From Polynucleobacter cosmopolitanus (GTDB lineage Bacteria > Pseudomonadota > Gammaproteobacteria > Burkholderiales > Burkholderiaceae), in contig NZ_NJGG01000002.1 in the NCBI RefSeq assembly GCF_002224225.1, positions 372,001 to 436,000 of the forward strand: a stretch of 64,000 bases of DNA, in the 5' to 3' direction. A model generated the notes under the pieces. It worked only from the letters and a program-made list of their open reading frames with translations, was not told where the DNA came from and did no database searches. Below, in pieces: positions 36,909-47,213 of this stretch. Positions within the stretch are counted from its first letter, which is position 1. Each line of letters opens with the position of its first letter. The translations under genes were made by a program, and so were the position numbers.

Positions 36909-38366
36909 ATGTCTAAATTAATTAGTGCTGTAGACCTTGCTCTAGATACCGCCTACCAACAAATCACTGATGCCGAGTGGCAGCAATTATTTGAGTTGGC
37001 AGAAGCCCGTGGTGTTTTTGAAAAACGCAACGCGATCTTTTCAGGTAGTGCTGTTAATCAATCAGAGGGTCGATCAGCCCTTCATCCAGCCCTTAGGAAT
37101 TTGTCAGGCCAGCCAATGATGGTGGATGGCGAAGATGTCATGCCCCAAGTCAAAGCAGTATGGCAAAGGATGGAAGGGTTTTGCAATCAGCTGATTGGTA
37201 TCACCGATGTGATTTGCTTAGGCATTGGCGGCTCAGATTGGGGGCCCCGCTTGGTGTGTGACGCCCTTTATCAAGTCAATCCAAATATGGGCAAAGCGAT
37301 TCGTTTGCATTTTGTGGCAAACGTCGACAGCGCTGAATTAGCCACCACTTTGGCAAAAGCTCAACCACGCAGCACCAGAGTTCTGATCACATCCAAAACA
37401 TTCACAACCCTTGAGACCATGAGAAACGCTCAAACGGTCATCAATTGGTTAAAGCTTCATCAAGTCACCCCATCACAACTCAAAAAGTGTTTGATTGGCA
37501 TTACTGCCAATCCAGAAGCTGCTGAAGCTTTTGGCATTACCCCTGAGAATATTTACCCGTTTTGGGATTGGGTGGGAGGTCGCTTCTCAGTATGGTCAGC
37601 TGTTGGCTTTCCGATTGCCATTAAATTTGGTTTTGCCACCTACAAACAATTTTTAGCTGGCGCTCATGCGATGGACCAGCATTTTGTGAATGCTCCCGCA
37701 AAAGAAAATATGCCACTGACTTTGGCATTGACTTTGATTCACAATCAGCGCAAACATAGCATCACTGCCAAAGCAATCGTGCCGTATGCACACGCCCTCA
37801 GATTTTTACCCGAGTGGCTACAGCAATTAGAAATGGAAAGTCACGGCAAGAGCGTGACTGTCAACGGTGAATCATGTGACCCAACATCACCCGTGGTGTT
37901 TGGTAGTGCTGGCAGCAATTCTCAGCACAGCTATTTCCAGATGCTTCACCAAGGAACACAAATCATCCCTGTGGACTTCATCGCTATCAAACAAGCGATG
38001 AGTGATTTACCTGAAGCGAAAGAACATCATCAGTCCTTAATCGCTAACTGCTTGGCTCAAGCGCAAGCTTTGGCCAATGGATCTGAAGAAGAATTCGCTT
38101 ATGACTCTTGTCCTGGTGGTCGCCCAAGCAACTTGATTTGGCTACCCAAGCTCGATGCTTATTATTTAGGTGCCCTACTAGCTCTTTACGAACATCGTGC
38201 ACTTTGTTTAGGCGCCATTTGGGGTCTTAATAGTTTTGACCAGCCAGGGGTTGAGCTAGGTAAAAAATTAGCCAAGCCAATTCAAGCGGCGCTCAAAGGT
38301 GACAATCCATCATTGGATGGTATCGATGAAATCACGGCTGCTCGCATCAAGTGGCTTAACAGTTAA
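36909..38366 (+). CDS. pgi: Glucose-6-phosphate isomerase
   Basis: Interconverts glucose 6-phosphate and fructose 6-phosphate. The 485-residue protein has the PGI signatures LGIGGSDWGPRLV, TSKTFTTLETMRNA, ENIYPFWDWVGGRFSVWSA (PGI signature 1) and QLEMESHGKSV with the catalytic His in GSNSQHSYFQMLHQGT. It is about 60 residues shorter than the enteric enzyme, a common size for bacteria lacking some peripheral loops. It is followed by a phosphomannomutase, consistent with sugar-phosphate supply for envelope polysaccharide. Confidence 0.95.
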   Translation: MSKLISAVDLALDTAYQQITDAEWQQLFELAEARGVFEKRNAIFSGSAVNQSEGRSALHPALRNLSGQPMMVDGEDVMPQVKAVWQRMEGFCNQLIGITDVICLGIGGSDWGPRLVCDALYQVNPNMGKAIRLHFVANVDSAELATTLAKAQPRSTRVLITSKTFTTLETMRNAQTVINWLKLHQVTPSQLKKCLIGITANPEAAEAFGITPENIYPFWDWVGGRFSVWSAVGFPIAIKFGFATYKQFLAGAHAMDQHFVNAPAKENMPLTLALTLIHNQRKHSITAKAIVPYAHALRFLPEWLQQLEMESHGKSVTVNGESCDPTSPVVFGSAGSNSQHSYFQMLHQGTQIIPVDFIAIKQAMSDLPEAKEHHQSLIANCLAQAQALANGSEEEFAYDSCPGGRPSNLIWLPKLDAYYLGALLALYEHRALCLGAIWGLNSFDQPGVELGKKLAKPIQAALKGDNPSLDGIDEITAARIKWLNS

Positions 38367-38388
38367 CTCTTAACTCCTCAGAGATCTC

Positions 38389-39804
38389 ATGGAACTATCT
38401 GCTTCAATTTTCAAAGCGTATGACATTCGTGGCGTCATCGATAAAACATTAGATCCAAGCATTGCCAAACTCATTGGTCAATCTTTTGGTAGTGCCATGC
38501 GCGAAATTGGTGAAACAGTTTGCGTGGTCGGTCGTGATGGTCGTTTATCTGGTCCAACCCTGATGGCAGGGCTCACAGAAGGTCTTTTATCTGTTGGCGT
38601 GGACGTGATTGATTTAGGCGTTGTGGCAACCCCCATGGTTTACTTTGGTACCAATATCAAAATCAATGGTCATCAAGCCAAGTCTGGAATCATGATCACA
38701 GGTAGTCACAATCCACCGGACTACAACGGCTTCAAAATGGTTTTAGGCAGTTCTGCTATTTATGGTGAACAGATACAGGCCTTGCGTGAGCGCATCATTG
38801 CCAAGCAATTTGCAACTGGCTCAGGCAAACGCTCTGAATACGATATTTTTCCTGAGTACTTGGCGCGCATTGTTGGTGATGTGAAGCTTCAGAGAAAAAT
38901 TAAAATTGCTGTTGATTGCGGCAATGGTGTTGGTGGTGCATTCGCCGGAAAACTATTCAGAGCCCTTGGCTGTGAAGTTGAAGAATTATTTTGTGAAGTT
39001 GACGGCACCTTCCCAAATCACCACCCTGATCCAGCCCATTTGGAAAACCTGCAAGATTTGATTAAAAATCTGAAAAACACCGATAACGAAATTGGTCTTG
39101 CCTTCGATGGTGATGCAGATCGTTTAGGGGTTGTGACAAAAAGTGGTGAGGTGATATTCCCTGATCGTCAAATGATGTTGTTTGCCAAAGATGTACTTGG
39201 TCGCAATCCTGGCGCACAAATTATTTACGATGTGAAGTGCACACGTAATCTAGCTACTTATATCAAGCAAGCTGGTGGCGAACCATTGATGTGGAAAACA
39301 GGTCACTCGCTCGTCAAAGCAAAGCTAAAAGAAACCGGCGCTCCTCTTGCAGGCGAAATGAGTGGTCACATTTTCTTCAAAGACCGCTGGTATGGTTTTG
39401 ATGATGGTCTCTACACAGGTGCGCGCCTTTTAGAAATCTTGAGTGGCGAAAAAGATCTCAATGCCACCTTAGAAGGACTACCCAATGCAATCTGCACACC
39501 TGAGCTACAAATGCCTTGTGCAGAAGGTGAGCCTTTTGTCTTGCTCGACAAGATCAAGGAAAAAGTAGCCGAAGGTAAATCCTTGGGCACGAATACATTG
39601 TTCCCAAGCTCCGAATCCATCAATACCATTGATGGCGTCCGCGTAGAATATGCTGATGGCTTTGGTTTGGCTCGCCCTTCTAACACCACACCGATTGTGG
39701 TGATGCGTTTTGAAGCTGATAGTCAGACAGCCATTGAAAGAATCCAAGCTGAATTCAAACAAGTGTTCTTGGGCATCAAGTCAGATGTAAAGATGCCTTT
39801 TTAA
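38389..39804 (+). CDS. manB: Phosphomannomutase/phosphoglucomutase
   Basis: Alpha-D-phosphohexomutase of 471 residues, similar in layout to AlgC. It begins SIFKAYDIRGVIDKTLDPS. The phosphoserine loop is ITGSHNPPDYNGFKMVL (near residue 105), the Mg2+ loop AFDGDADRLGVV, the substrate loop GEMSGHIFFKDR, and the C-terminal phosphate loop RPSNTTPIVVMRFEA. It interconverts hexose 1- and 6-phosphates and is dual-specific in relatives; actual specificity here is inferred. It follows pgi by 22 bases. Confidence 0.92.
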   Translation: MELSASIFKAYDIRGVIDKTLDPSIAKLIGQSFGSAMREIGETVCVVGRDGRLSGPTLMAGLTEGLLSVGVDVIDLGVVATPMVYFGTNIKINGHQAKSGIMITGSHNPPDYNGFKMVLGSSAIYGEQIQALRERIIAKQFATGSGKRSEYDIFPEYLARIVGDVKLQRKIKIAVDCGNGVGGAFAGKLFRALGCEVEELFCEVDGTFPNHHPDPAHLENLQDLIKNLKNTDNEIGLAFDGDADRLGVVTKSGEVIFPDRQMMLFAKDVLGRNPGAQIIYDVKCTRNLATYIKQAGGEPLMWKTGHSLVKAKLKETGAPLAGEMSGHIFFKDRWYGFDDGLYTGARLLEILSGEKDLNATLEGLPNAICTPELQMPCAEGEPFVLLDKIKEKVAEGKSLGTNTLFPSSESINTIDGVRVEYADGFGLARPSNTTPIVVMRFEADSQTAIERIQAEFKQVFLGIKSDVKMPF

Positions 39805-39830
39805 ACAGTTTTCACGGTTTCAATAAGTCA

Positions 39831-39852
39831 AAAGGCAGCCTTGGCTGCCTTT
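39831..39852 (+). terminator. Terminator after phosphomannomutase gene
   Basis: AAAGGCAGCC / GGCTGCCTTT stem-loop followed by TTTATT, 26 bases after the stop. The GGCAGCC core recurs at other terminators in this window. Because of its symmetry it could also serve panD transcription on the other strand. Confidence 0.88.
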
Positions 39853-39886
39853 TTTATTACCAAACTACTTTTTATCACCGAAATTA

Positions 39887-40255
39887 TTAAATGGTGATTT
39901 TCTTGATTTCTTTGATTTTGTTCTTGTCATCAACCAAGATAACTTTGGGGATAAACGTTTTTGCATCTGACTCGGACATTGGGCCATAAGTACAGATGAT
40001 CAATAAGTCACCCACATGAGCCTTGCGTGCAGCAGCACCATTCAAAGAGATAGCGCCAGAGCCACGAGCTGCTTTAATGATGTATGTTGAGAAGCGCTCA
40101 CCATTATTGATGTTGTATAGCTCAATACGCTCGAACTCACGCATATCAGCCGCGTCCAACAGATCCTCATCAATACCGCATGAACCTTCGTACTCTAAAT
40201 CGGCCTCAGTCACCGTTACACGGTGTAATTTGGCACGCAACATCACTCTTTGCAT
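39887..40255 (-). CDS. panD: Aspartate 1-decarboxylase proenzyme
   Basis: Makes beta-alanine for pantothenate and CoA. The 122-residue precursor has the self-cleavage site between Gly24 and Ser25 (EYEGSCGID), Ser25 becoming the pyruvoyl group. Further signatures are RFSTYIIKAARGSGAISLNGAAARKAHVGD and the Tyr of ICTYGPM. Normal length. Convergent with the phosphomannomutase gene and sharing the terminator region. Confidence 0.96.
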   Translation of the reverse strand: MQRVMLRAKLHRVTVTEADLEYEGSCGIDEDLLDAADMREFERIELYNINNGERFSTYIIKAARGSGAISLNGAAARKAHVGDLLIICTYGPMSESDAKTFIPKVILVDDKNKIKEIKKITI

Positions 40256-40351
40256 AATTTTCCCTCCGGGTGCGGATTCTACCTTGATGGATGGCTATTC
40301 GCTGTAAAATTTAACAGGTATGATGATTAAATCAAATTTTTAGGGGTTTTT

Positions 40352-40699
40352 ATGGCTGATAACAATCAAAATGGCTGCTTAACTGTGGGCGAAGGCGTTA
40401 AATTAACTGGTAATTTTGTTGTGCCTGACATTGCTTCTATTTCAGGAACCATCGAAGGTGAACTCACTGCTCGCGAGATTTTGGTTGGCAGCACAGGCAT
40501 TCTCAAAGGCAAAGTGACTGCGGACGTGGTCGATGTTCGTGGTGAAATCCATGACAACCTCACAGCTAATAAGTCTTTGTTCATCCGCTCTACTGGCAAA
40601 GTGATTGGCACGGTTCAATACACTGAAATTGAGATTGAAAAAGGTGGTGATTTACAAGGTAATCTCTTGAAATCAGCCAATGGCAATAGCGCCTCTTAA
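40352..40699 (+). CDS. Bactofilin family protein (1)
   Basis: A 115-residue bactofilin, a polymerising cytoskeletal protein with a right-handed beta-helix. The short N-terminal tail is followed from about residue 20 by repeated hydrophobic/glycine turns (VVPDIASISGTIEGELTAREILVGSTGILKGKVTADVVDVRG) typical of the DUF583 core. It is 14 bases before a second bactofilin gene. Bactofilins act in cell shape, stalk or polysaccharide positioning in other bacteria; the role here is unknown. Confidence 0.88.
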   Translation: MADNNQNGCLTVGEGVKLTGNFVVPDIASISGTIEGELTAREILVGSTGILKGKVTADVVDVRGEIHDNLTANKSLFIRSTGKVIGTVQYTEIEIEKGGDLQGNLLKSANGNSAS

Positions 40700-40713
40700 A
40701 AAGTTTCAAGGAT

Positions 40714-41145
40714 ATGAATATGTTTGGTAAAAAAACAGATAACGAAAACTCTGAATTTTCATCAGAAGAACCTGTTTCAAATGAGGTGGTTGAAGAGAAT
40801 GAGAATTTTGAATCCGCAACTCAAAATACAAGTGTTTCTCTAAAGCCATCCATCATCAGTGAAGGTTTTGAATTCACGGGTGACATGAAGTCAGGTGGCT
40901 CGATCACTGTTGATGGCACATTCAAAGGCAACCTGACAGTTCAAAATTTATTGATTGGGACTGGTGGCTTTGTGGATGGCACAGTCACTGCTGACAGCAT
41001 CAACGTCAAAGGCAATCTCTCTGGAACAGTGAGCTGTCGTGATTTAGTGATCGGCGGACGCGCCACGGTTGATGGCGCACTCAGTTACTCCAGCATCACC
41101 ATTCAACGAGGCGGCACAATCAAGGGCGATTTAAAGCGCAAGTGA
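40714..41145 (+). CDS. Bactofilin family protein (2)
   Basis: A 143-residue bactofilin. Compared with its upstream neighbour it has a longer, acidic N-terminal tail (NENSEFSSEEP..NEVVEENENFES, residues 8-34) before the beta-helix core that starts near SIISEGFEFTGDMKSGGSITVDGTFKGNLTV. It ends in a basic KGDLKRK. Bactofilin tails often bind membrane or partner proteins, so the two copies may form a heteropolymer with different attachments. Confidence 0.88.
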   Translation: MNMFGKKTDNENSEFSSEEPVSNEVVEENENFESATQNTSVSLKPSIISEGFEFTGDMKSGGSITVDGTFKGNLTVQNLLIGTGGFVDGTVTADSINVKGNLSGTVSCRDLVIGGRATVDGALSYSSITIQRGGTIKGDLKRK

Positions 41146-41162
41146 TTAGCACTTCAATAAGT

Positions 41163-41190
41163 AAAAAAGCTCACATCAGTGAGCTTTTTT
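41163..41190. terminator. Bidirectional terminator between convergent bactofilin genes
   Basis: AAAAAAGCTCAC ATCA GTGAGCTTTTTT: a perfect stem flanked by A and T runs, 17 bases after the second bactofilin and upstream in sequence of the third on the opposite strand. It can end transcription in both directions. Confidence 0.85.
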
Positions 41191-41255
41191 TATTGGAGCT
41201 TTTGATCTGTATTTTTATAATTTTTATATTTAAGTTTTTATTTTATTTTTATTGT

Positions 41256-41684
41256 TTAACGACGCTCTTGTACCGCACGAATCACATCCGAAGCTTGATT
41301 GGCTGATTTTTTATCAACACCTTGGATCACCAGACCAATCACACGCGCACCGTGCTCAATCCCGATGGAGCCATAAGTCACATCACCACGCACATGAGCA
41401 GTTTGATGAAACTCAACACGCTCAGTTGCATAGATATTACCTTCTACCTTGCCAGCAATCATGACGCGATAAGCAAAAATATCACCAATCACTTCGCCGT
41501 CTTCGCCGACAGCCACAGTGACTTTTGAATTTTCTTCACTTTCAATATTACCAACCACTTTGCCATCGATGCGCAGGCTCTCACCCACAACCATGCGGCC
41601 ATAGATTTCTGACGTTTTACCAATCAAAGTATCAAAACGCTCATTGGTAGGAAGCAATATTGATGTTTTACGTTTGCCGAACAT
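41256..41684 (-). CDS. Bactofilin family protein (3)
   Basis: A 142-residue bactofilin on the opposite strand. It begins MFGKRKTSILLPTNERFDTLIGKTSEIYGRMVVGESLRI and continues through beta-helix repeats to ARVIGLVIQ. The basic N-terminus (FGKRK) resembles the MFGKK of the second copy, and the CDS is complete. Three bactofilin genes within 1.4 kb is unusual in a compact genome. Confidence 0.88.
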   Translation of the reverse strand: MFGKRKTSILLPTNERFDTLIGKTSEIYGRMVVGESLRIDGKVVGNIESEENSKVTVAVGEDGEVIGDIFAYRVMIAGKVEGNIYATERVEFHQTAHVRGDVTYGSIGIEHGARVIGLVIQGVDKKSANQASDVIRAVQERR

Positions 41685-41797
41685 GTTTATCTCCGTTATG
41701 TACTCATTCTAAATGTTTTTATACCCACAGGATGATTTTGAAACCTCGAATCAATCACTTTCAGGTTCGCTTCAGAAAATTGCCTTAATATTCATAT

Positions 41798-42910
41798 ATG
41801 AACAAAGAATTATTTGATTATCCAAAGCAAGACGGCTCTGGTGCCACTTGTATCGCTCAAGCATGGGCCAAAGTTCCTAGAGCATTGCCCGAGGAAGAAA
41901 AAGCGCAAATTATTCAAAAGATTAAGTCTGAGCTGATCAAGCAAGACGCTGTTCTGATTGCACACTACTACATTGATGGTGCTATCCAAGACCTTGCTTG
42001 GGAAACCGGTGGCTTTGTTGCAGACTCTTTGGAAATGGCACGTTTTGGAAAAAACCACTCGGCAAAAAAGTTGGTCGTGGCGGGTGTGAAGTTCATGGGT
42101 GAAAGCGCAAAGATTTTGAGCCCTGAAAAAACAGTGTTGATGCCAGATTTAGATGCCACCTGCTCTCTTGATTTAGGTTGTCCCGCAGAAGACTTTAATC
42201 AGTTTTGCGATGCTCACCCTGATCGTGAAGTGGTGGTGTACGCCAACACGAGCGCTGCAGTGAAAGCCAGAGCTGATTGGATGGTGACCAGCTCTTGTGC
42301 CCTAGCGATTGTTCATGAACTGCACCAGCAGGGTAAAAAGATATTGTGGGCTCCCGATCGTCACTTGGGTCGCTACATACAAGATCAAACGGGTGCAGAC
42401 ATGTTGCTTTGGGAAGGCCATTGCATCGTGCATGATGAATTCAAAGCAATTGAACTTGAAACCCTCATCAAGAAACATCCGAATGCCATGGTGTTAGTAC
42501 ACCCAGAATCACCAGCCCATGTGGTTGATTTGGCCGATGTGGTTGGATCCACCTCCGCCATGATCAAAGCAGTGGTCGAAGGCAGCGCCAAAGAATACAT
42601 TGTTGCCACAGACAAAGGCATCCTTCATCGCATGCGTCAGTTAGCCCCTGAAAAAATCTTGATTGAAGCTCCCACGGCCGGTAATAGCGCCACTTGTAAG
42701 AGCTGCGCACACTGCCCTTGGATGGCCATGAATGGTCTTGAGGGCATTCTGAATTGCTTAACAAATCAGTCTGGAGAAATCTTGGTTGATGAGACCATCC
42801 GATCTGATGCTCAAATTTGTATTGAAAGAATGTTGTCTTTTACAACAAACCATCCAGAGTTATTAGCAAAAGCCCAGCATGGTTTTGTTAAAAATATCGG
42901 CGCAGCTTAA
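41798..42910 (+). CDS. nadA: Quinolinate synthase
   Basis: Condenses iminoaspartate with dihydroxyacetone phosphate to form quinolinate in de novo NAD synthesis. The 370-residue protein shows [43 protein letters not shown] and [15 protein letters not shown], and the C-terminal [13 protein letters not shown] that includes a 4Fe-4S ligand. nadC follows after 61 bases on the same strand and nadB converges from the other side. No Shine-Dalgarno is obvious before the ATG. Confidence 0.96.
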   Translation: MNKELFDYPKQDGSGATCIAQAWAKVPRALPEEEKAQIIQKIKSELIKQDAVLIAHYYIDGAIQDLAWETGGFVADSLEMARFGKNHSAKKLVVAGVKFMGESAKILSPEKTVLMPDLDATCSLDLGCPAEDFNQFCDAHPDREVVVYANTSAAVKARADWMVTSSCALAIVHELHQQGKKILWAPDRHLGRYIQDQTGADMLLWEGHCIVHDEFKAIELETLIKKHPNAMVLVHPESPAHVVDLADVVGSTSAMIKAVVEGSAKEYIVATDKGILHRMRQLAPEKILIEAPTAGNSATCKSCAHCPWMAMNGLEGILNCLTNQSGEILVDETIRSDAQICIERMLSFTTNHPELLAKAQHGFVKNIGAA

Positions 42911-42971
42911 TTAGTTTTTTCTTTTTTTTCATTTAGAATTTTTTTGATTCATCTTTTTAAAGATATTTTTT

Positions 42972-43829
42972 ATGTTTAATCACAACGAATCACTCGAACA
43001 AGCTCGCGAACGCAATATCAATGATGCTCTCTTGGAAGATATTGGTACGGGTGATTGGACAGCGATGCTAGTTCCCGAGTCTGGTCTTGTGCATGCCACA
43101 TTGATTGTTCGTCAGGAAGCCGTTCTTTGCGGTAGCGCTTGGTTTGAAGGATGTTTTAAAAAACTCGATCACTCAGCCATCATCGCCTGGAAATACGCAG
43201 AAGGTGATTTAATGAAAGCTGACACGACTGTTTGCGAAATCACTGCCAAGCCACGCGCTCTTTTATCAGCAGAGCGCCCAGCCATTAACTTTTTACAAAC
43301 CCTTTCTTGGACTGCCTCCATCACCAGGCAACATGTGAAGGCGATTGAAGGTGCAAGTCCTAACAGCCATGGTTGTGCTGTTTTGGACACCAGAAAAACA
43401 ATTCCTGGATTACGCCAAGCTCAAAAATATGCAGTGACAGTGGGTGGTGGAAAAAATCAACGCTTGGCTTTATGGCATGGCATCTTGATCAAAGAAAATC
43501 ACATCGCTGCAGCCGGCGGCATCAGCGCTGCTATGAAAGCAGCGCAAGCCCTGAACTCAGGAGTTGATATCCAAGTTGAAGTTGAAAATATGGCAGAACT
43601 GCAAGAAGCATTATCAGCAGGGGCTAAAAGTATTTTGATTGATAACTTCAGCCTTGATCAAATGCGTGAAGCTGTGGCTTTCACCAAGGGCGCTGCTTTA
43701 CTGGAGGCATCTGGTGGTGTGAGCCTGGATCAATTGAAAGCAATCGCCGCAACGGGCGTGGATCGCATCTCTATTGGTAAATTAACCAAAGACGTGATCG
43801 CTGTCGACTTCTCTTTGAGAGTTCAGTAG
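42972..43829 (+). CDS. nadC: Nicotinate-nucleotide pyrophosphorylase (carboxylating)
   Basis: Quinolinate phosphoribosyltransferase, third step of de novo NAD synthesis. The 285-residue protein shows NDALLEDIGTGDWTAML, LSAERPAINFLQTLSWTAS, the signature LDTRKTIPGLRQAQKYAVTVGGG and ILIKENHI. The C-terminal barrel has VEVENMAEL and LEASGGVSL. The gap to nadA (42911-42971) is extremely T-rich and contains no hairpin. Confidence 0.96.
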   Translation: MFNHNESLEQARERNINDALLEDIGTGDWTAMLVPESGLVHATLIVRQEAVLCGSAWFEGCFKKLDHSAIIAWKYAEGDLMKADTTVCEITAKPRALLSAERPAINFLQTLSWTASITRQHVKAIEGASPNSHGCAVLDTRKTIPGLRQAQKYAVTVGGGKNQRLALWHGILIKENHIAAAGGISAAMKAAQALNSGVDIQVEVENMAELQEALSAGAKSILIDNFSLDQMREAVAFTKGAALLEASGGVSLDQLKAIAATGVDRISIGKLTKDVIAVDFSLRVQ

Positions 43830-43875
43830 CTTTAGCTGGCACCAATCAATCTTTAGTACTGGCGCCAACCAACGC

Positions 43876-45498
43876 TTATGACTGTCTATTGATGGGTGTG
43901 AGGATGGTTGGATAAGAAACAGTCCAACTTTGCGGGTAATCACGGCTGTAATGCAAACCACGACTCTCTTTGCGCATCAAGGCAGAACGCACGATCAGTT
44001 CAGCACAACTCAATAGATTTCTCAGTTCTAATAAATCTCGGGTCACTCTGAAGTTGGCGTAATACTCTTGCACCTCACTTTGAAGCAATTCAATGCGATG
44101 CAACGCTCTTTCTAGGCGACGGTTGGTTCTAACAATACCGACATAGTTCCACATCAAAAGACGCAACTCATCCCAGTTGTGGGCAATGACCACTGTTTCA
44201 TCGGCATCTTCGACTCGACTCTCATCCCAATCAGGAACTTCAGGTATTTCTTTGAGAGGATGCCGTTTGATTTCTGCGGCCGCTGACTTGCCAATCACCA
44301 CACACTCTAATAAAGAATTGCTCGCAAGACGATTGGCGCCATGCAAGCCTGTGTATGTGGCCTCACCCACCGCGTACAAGCCCGGCAAATCAGTTTTACC
44401 TTGTAAGTCAGTGACAACGCCACCACAGGTGTAATGAGCAGCAGGAACCACAGGAATGGCTTGCTTAGCAATATCAATGCCCAATGCAGCACAGCGAGCA
44501 TAGATCGTTGGGAAATGCTCTTTCAGAAATGCTTCGCCCAAATGAGTGGCATCCAATAAAACATAATCCAAGCCCAAGCGTTTCATTTCAAAGTCAATCG
44601 CTCGAGCCACAATGTCTCTTGGTGCAAGTTCAGCACGCTCGTCATGATTAGGCATGAAACGAGTACCGTCCGGAAGTTTTAATTGAGCACCCTCACCTCG
44701 CAGAGCCTCAGTGATCAAAAAGGTCCTGTCTTGCGGGTGATACAAACAAGTTGGGTGGAACTGCACAAATTCCATATTGCCCACGCGACAACCTGCGCGC
44801 CAAGCCATGGCAATGCCATCACCCGTCGCTGTTTCTGGATTGCTGGTGTAACGATAAACTTTACCCACACCACCAGTGGCCAAAACCACAGCAGAAGCCG
44901 GAATTGCTTCAATTTTTCCAGTGGAGATATTCAGGGCATAAACACCGTAACAACGCTCAGATTTTTTTAATTGCTTATCTTTAAGATGGCGATTGGTGAT
45001 CAAGTCCAAAGCCATCCAACGCTCTAACAATTGGATATTGGGATGTGCTCTCGCTTTATCCAACAAGACCTCGTGAATCGCTTTACCTGTGGCATCTGCA
45101 GCGTGAGCAATGCGACGATGACTATGGCCGCCCTCTCGGGTCAAATGAAGGCCTTTAGGACCCTGTGGATCGGTTGTAAAGGGAACGCCTTGATCTACCA
45201 GCCAATCAATTGCATCAGCACTTCTCTCAGCAATGTATCTCGCGGTGGATTCAACCACCAAACCAGCGCCGGCCTCGACTGTGTCTTTCACATGAGCATC
45301 CACGCTGTCTTGCTGATCTAAAACACCAACAATCCCACCCTGCGCCCAAGCAGTCGCTGATTCAGACAAACCTCGTTTGGCCATGATGATGACCTGATGC
45401 GTCTCAGCCAACTCAAGAGCCACCGTTAAGCCAGCCAATCCCGCGCCAATGATGACGACAGGCAAAGAATCAGTGGCAGGTGTTTTAGGCATGAGCAA
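43876..45498 (-). CDS. nadB: L-aspartate oxidase
   Basis: FAD enzyme that oxidises aspartate to iminoaspartate for NadA. The 540-residue protein has the N-terminal dinucleotide fold ([20 protein letters not shown]), the covalent-type motif [24 protein letters not shown] and the C-terminal helical domain ([32 protein letters not shown]). Convergent with nadC; together with nadA it completes the aspartate-to-nicotinate mononucleotide route in one locus. Confidence 0.96.
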   Translation of the reverse strand: MLMPKTPATDSLPVVIIGAGLAGLTVALELAETHQVIIMAKRGLSESATAWAQGGIVGVLDQQDSVDAHVKDTVEAGAGLVVESTARYIAERSADAIDWLVDQGVPFTTDPQGPKGLHLTREGGHSHRRIAHAADATGKAIHEVLLDKARAHPNIQLLERWMALDLITNRHLKDKQLKKSERCYGVYALNISTGKIEAIPASAVVLATGGVGKVYRYTSNPETATGDGIAMAWRAGCRVGNMEFVQFHPTCLYHPQDRTFLITEALRGEGAQLKLPDGTRFMPNHDERAELAPRDIVARAIDFEMKRLGLDYVLLDATHLGEAFLKEHFPTIYARCAALGIDIAKQAIPVVPAAHYTCGGVVTDLQGKTDLPGLYAVGEATYTGLHGANRLASNSLLECVVIGKSAAAEIKRHPLKEIPEVPDWDESRVEDADETVVIAHNWDELRLLMWNYVGIVRTNRRLERALHRIELLQSEVQEYYANFRVTRDLLELRNLLSCAELIVRSALMRKESRGLHYSRDYPQSWTVSYPTILTPINRQS

Positions 45499-45548
45499 TG
45501 TTAACTTGAATAATTATTGTGTGCTGATGAAATAGTTTTCAGGGGCCA

Positions 45549-47153
45549 TTAAGAAAGCTTACTGGCATGCTCCCTGGTTTCATGAAAAACAATTTGAGGC
45601 CAACGCTCTTGAGTGACCCTTAAATTAACTGCGGAGTTGGCCAAATAAGCCAAATTATCTGCAGCATCTAAAGCCAGTTGATGACCTGCTGATGAATTTT
45701 GAAAATCACTCATCATTTTTTTATCTTCACAAGTCACCCAACGTGCACAGTTAATGCTGGCCGTATCAAAAACAGCGTCCACGCCATATTCATTCATTAA
45801 ACGACTGGCCACCACTTCAAACTGCAAGGCGCCCACAGCACCAAGAATCAGATCGCTGCTGTTCAATGGCTTGAATACCTGCACAGCACCTTCTTCACCC
45901 AATTGCTGAAGACCTTTTTGAAGCTGCTTGATCTTCATTGGATTACGAATGCGGGCAACCCTGAAAAAGTCAGGGGCAAAGTATGGAATACCGGTGTACT
46001 GCAAAACTTCACCTTCAGAAAAGCTGTCGCCAATTTGCATGTTGCCATGGTTGGGCAAGCCAATGATGTCACCAGCATAAGCTTCTTCCACCTGCTCACG
46101 ACTGGAGGCCATGAAAGTCACCACATTCGAGACTTTCACCTCACGGTTGATGCGCAGATGATTGATTTTCATGCCGCGCTCAAACTTGCCTGAACAAACG
46201 CGTAAAAATGCGATGCGGTCTCGATGAGCAGGGTCCATATTGGCCTGAATCTTGAACACAAAGCCACTGAACTTGTCTTCTCTTGGATCAACAGATCGCA
46301 CAGTTGCACTGCGTTCTCTAGGGCCTGGAGCCCAATCTAAAAGAGCATTGAGGATTTCTCGAACGCCAAAGTTGTTGATGGCTGAACCAAAGAATACGGG
46401 GGTCTGTAAACCACCCAAGAAACGCTCTAAATCAAATGGATGGGATGCACCTTGCACTAACTCCACTTCCATTTTGAGTTGTGCCATTTCATCAGGGAAC
46501 ATCTCATGAAGCTTTGGATTATCAATGCCCTTCATCACCTGGAATTCTTGATCAGCGCGATCATTGCCAGCAGCAAACAACAGAATTTCATCATTGATCA
46601 AGTGATACACACCGCGGAAATTTTTACCCATACCGATCGGCCATGTCACTGGTGCACACTCAATTTTCAAGACAGATTCAAGTTCATCCAGTAATTCCAT
46701 AGGATCTCTGGTTTCGCGGTCCATCTTGTTCACAAACGTGATGATCGGAGTGTTTCTCATGCGGCAAACATTCAATAATTTGATCGTTTGCTCTTCAACA
46801 CCCTTGGCCGCATCGATCACCATCAATGCAGAGTCCACAGCGGTTAAAACGCGATAAGTATCTTCAGAAAAATCTTGGTGACCTGGGGTATCCAAAAGAT
46901 TGACCACATGGTCACGATATTCAAACTGCATCACCGAGCTGGCCACAGAAATACCGCGTTGCTTTTCAATCTCCATCCAGTCAGAAGTGGCGTGTCTGCC
47001 ACTTTTACGAGCTTTAACAGTTCCTGCCAATTGGATAGCACCAGAGAACATCAAGAGTTTCTCTGTCAGGGTTGTTTTACCGGCATCAGGGTGAGAAATA
47101 ATGCCAAAAGTCCTGCGCCTTGCGACTTCGCGGACAATATCGTTACTGTAATT
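45549..47153 (-). CDS. prfC: Peptide chain release factor 3
   Basis: Translational GTPase that recycles RF1 and RF2 from the ribosome. G-domain motifs are visible: [15 protein letters not shown] (G1), DTPGHQDF (G3) and FVNKMDR (G4). The ATG at 47153 gives [22 protein letters not shown] and 534 residues, close to the family length; a TTG six codons upstream is open but less likely. Near nadB's 5' end on the same strand (50-base gap). Confidence 0.95.
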   Translation of the reverse strand, partial: NYSNDIVREVARRRTFGIISHPDAGKTTLTEKLLMFSGAIQLAGTVKARKSGRHATSDWMEIEKQRGISVASSVMQFEYRDHVVNLLDTPGHQDFSEDTYRVLTAVDSALMVIDAAKGVEEQTIKLLNVCRMRNTPIITFVNKMDRETRDPMELLDELESVLKIECAPVTWPIGMGKNFRGVYHLINDEILLFAAGNDRADQEFQVMKGIDNPKLHEMFPDEMAQLKMEVELVQGASHPFDLERFLGGLQTPVFFGSAINNFGVREILNALLDWAPGPRERSATVRSVDPREDKFSGFVFKIQANMDPAHRDRIAFLRVCSGKFERGMKINHLRINREVKVSNVVTFMASSREQVEEAYAGDIIGLPNHGNMQIGDSFSEGEVLQYTGIPYFAPDFFRVARIRNPMKIKQLQKGLQQLGEEGAVQVFKPLNSSDLILGAVGALQFEVVASRLMNEYGVDAVFDTASINCARWVTCEDKKMMSDFQNSSAGHQLALDAADNLAYLANSAVNLRVTQERWPQIVFHETREHASKLS

Positions 47154-47213
47154 CATAGGCTTTTCAATCAAATAGCCCTATAGTTTAGTTTACAGCGCCA
47201 AAACTGGCATTAA

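Noticed and set aside
36619..36916. ORFs over tRNA-Ser on both strands
   Set aside because: Both are translations of the tRNA; no RBS and no coding pattern.
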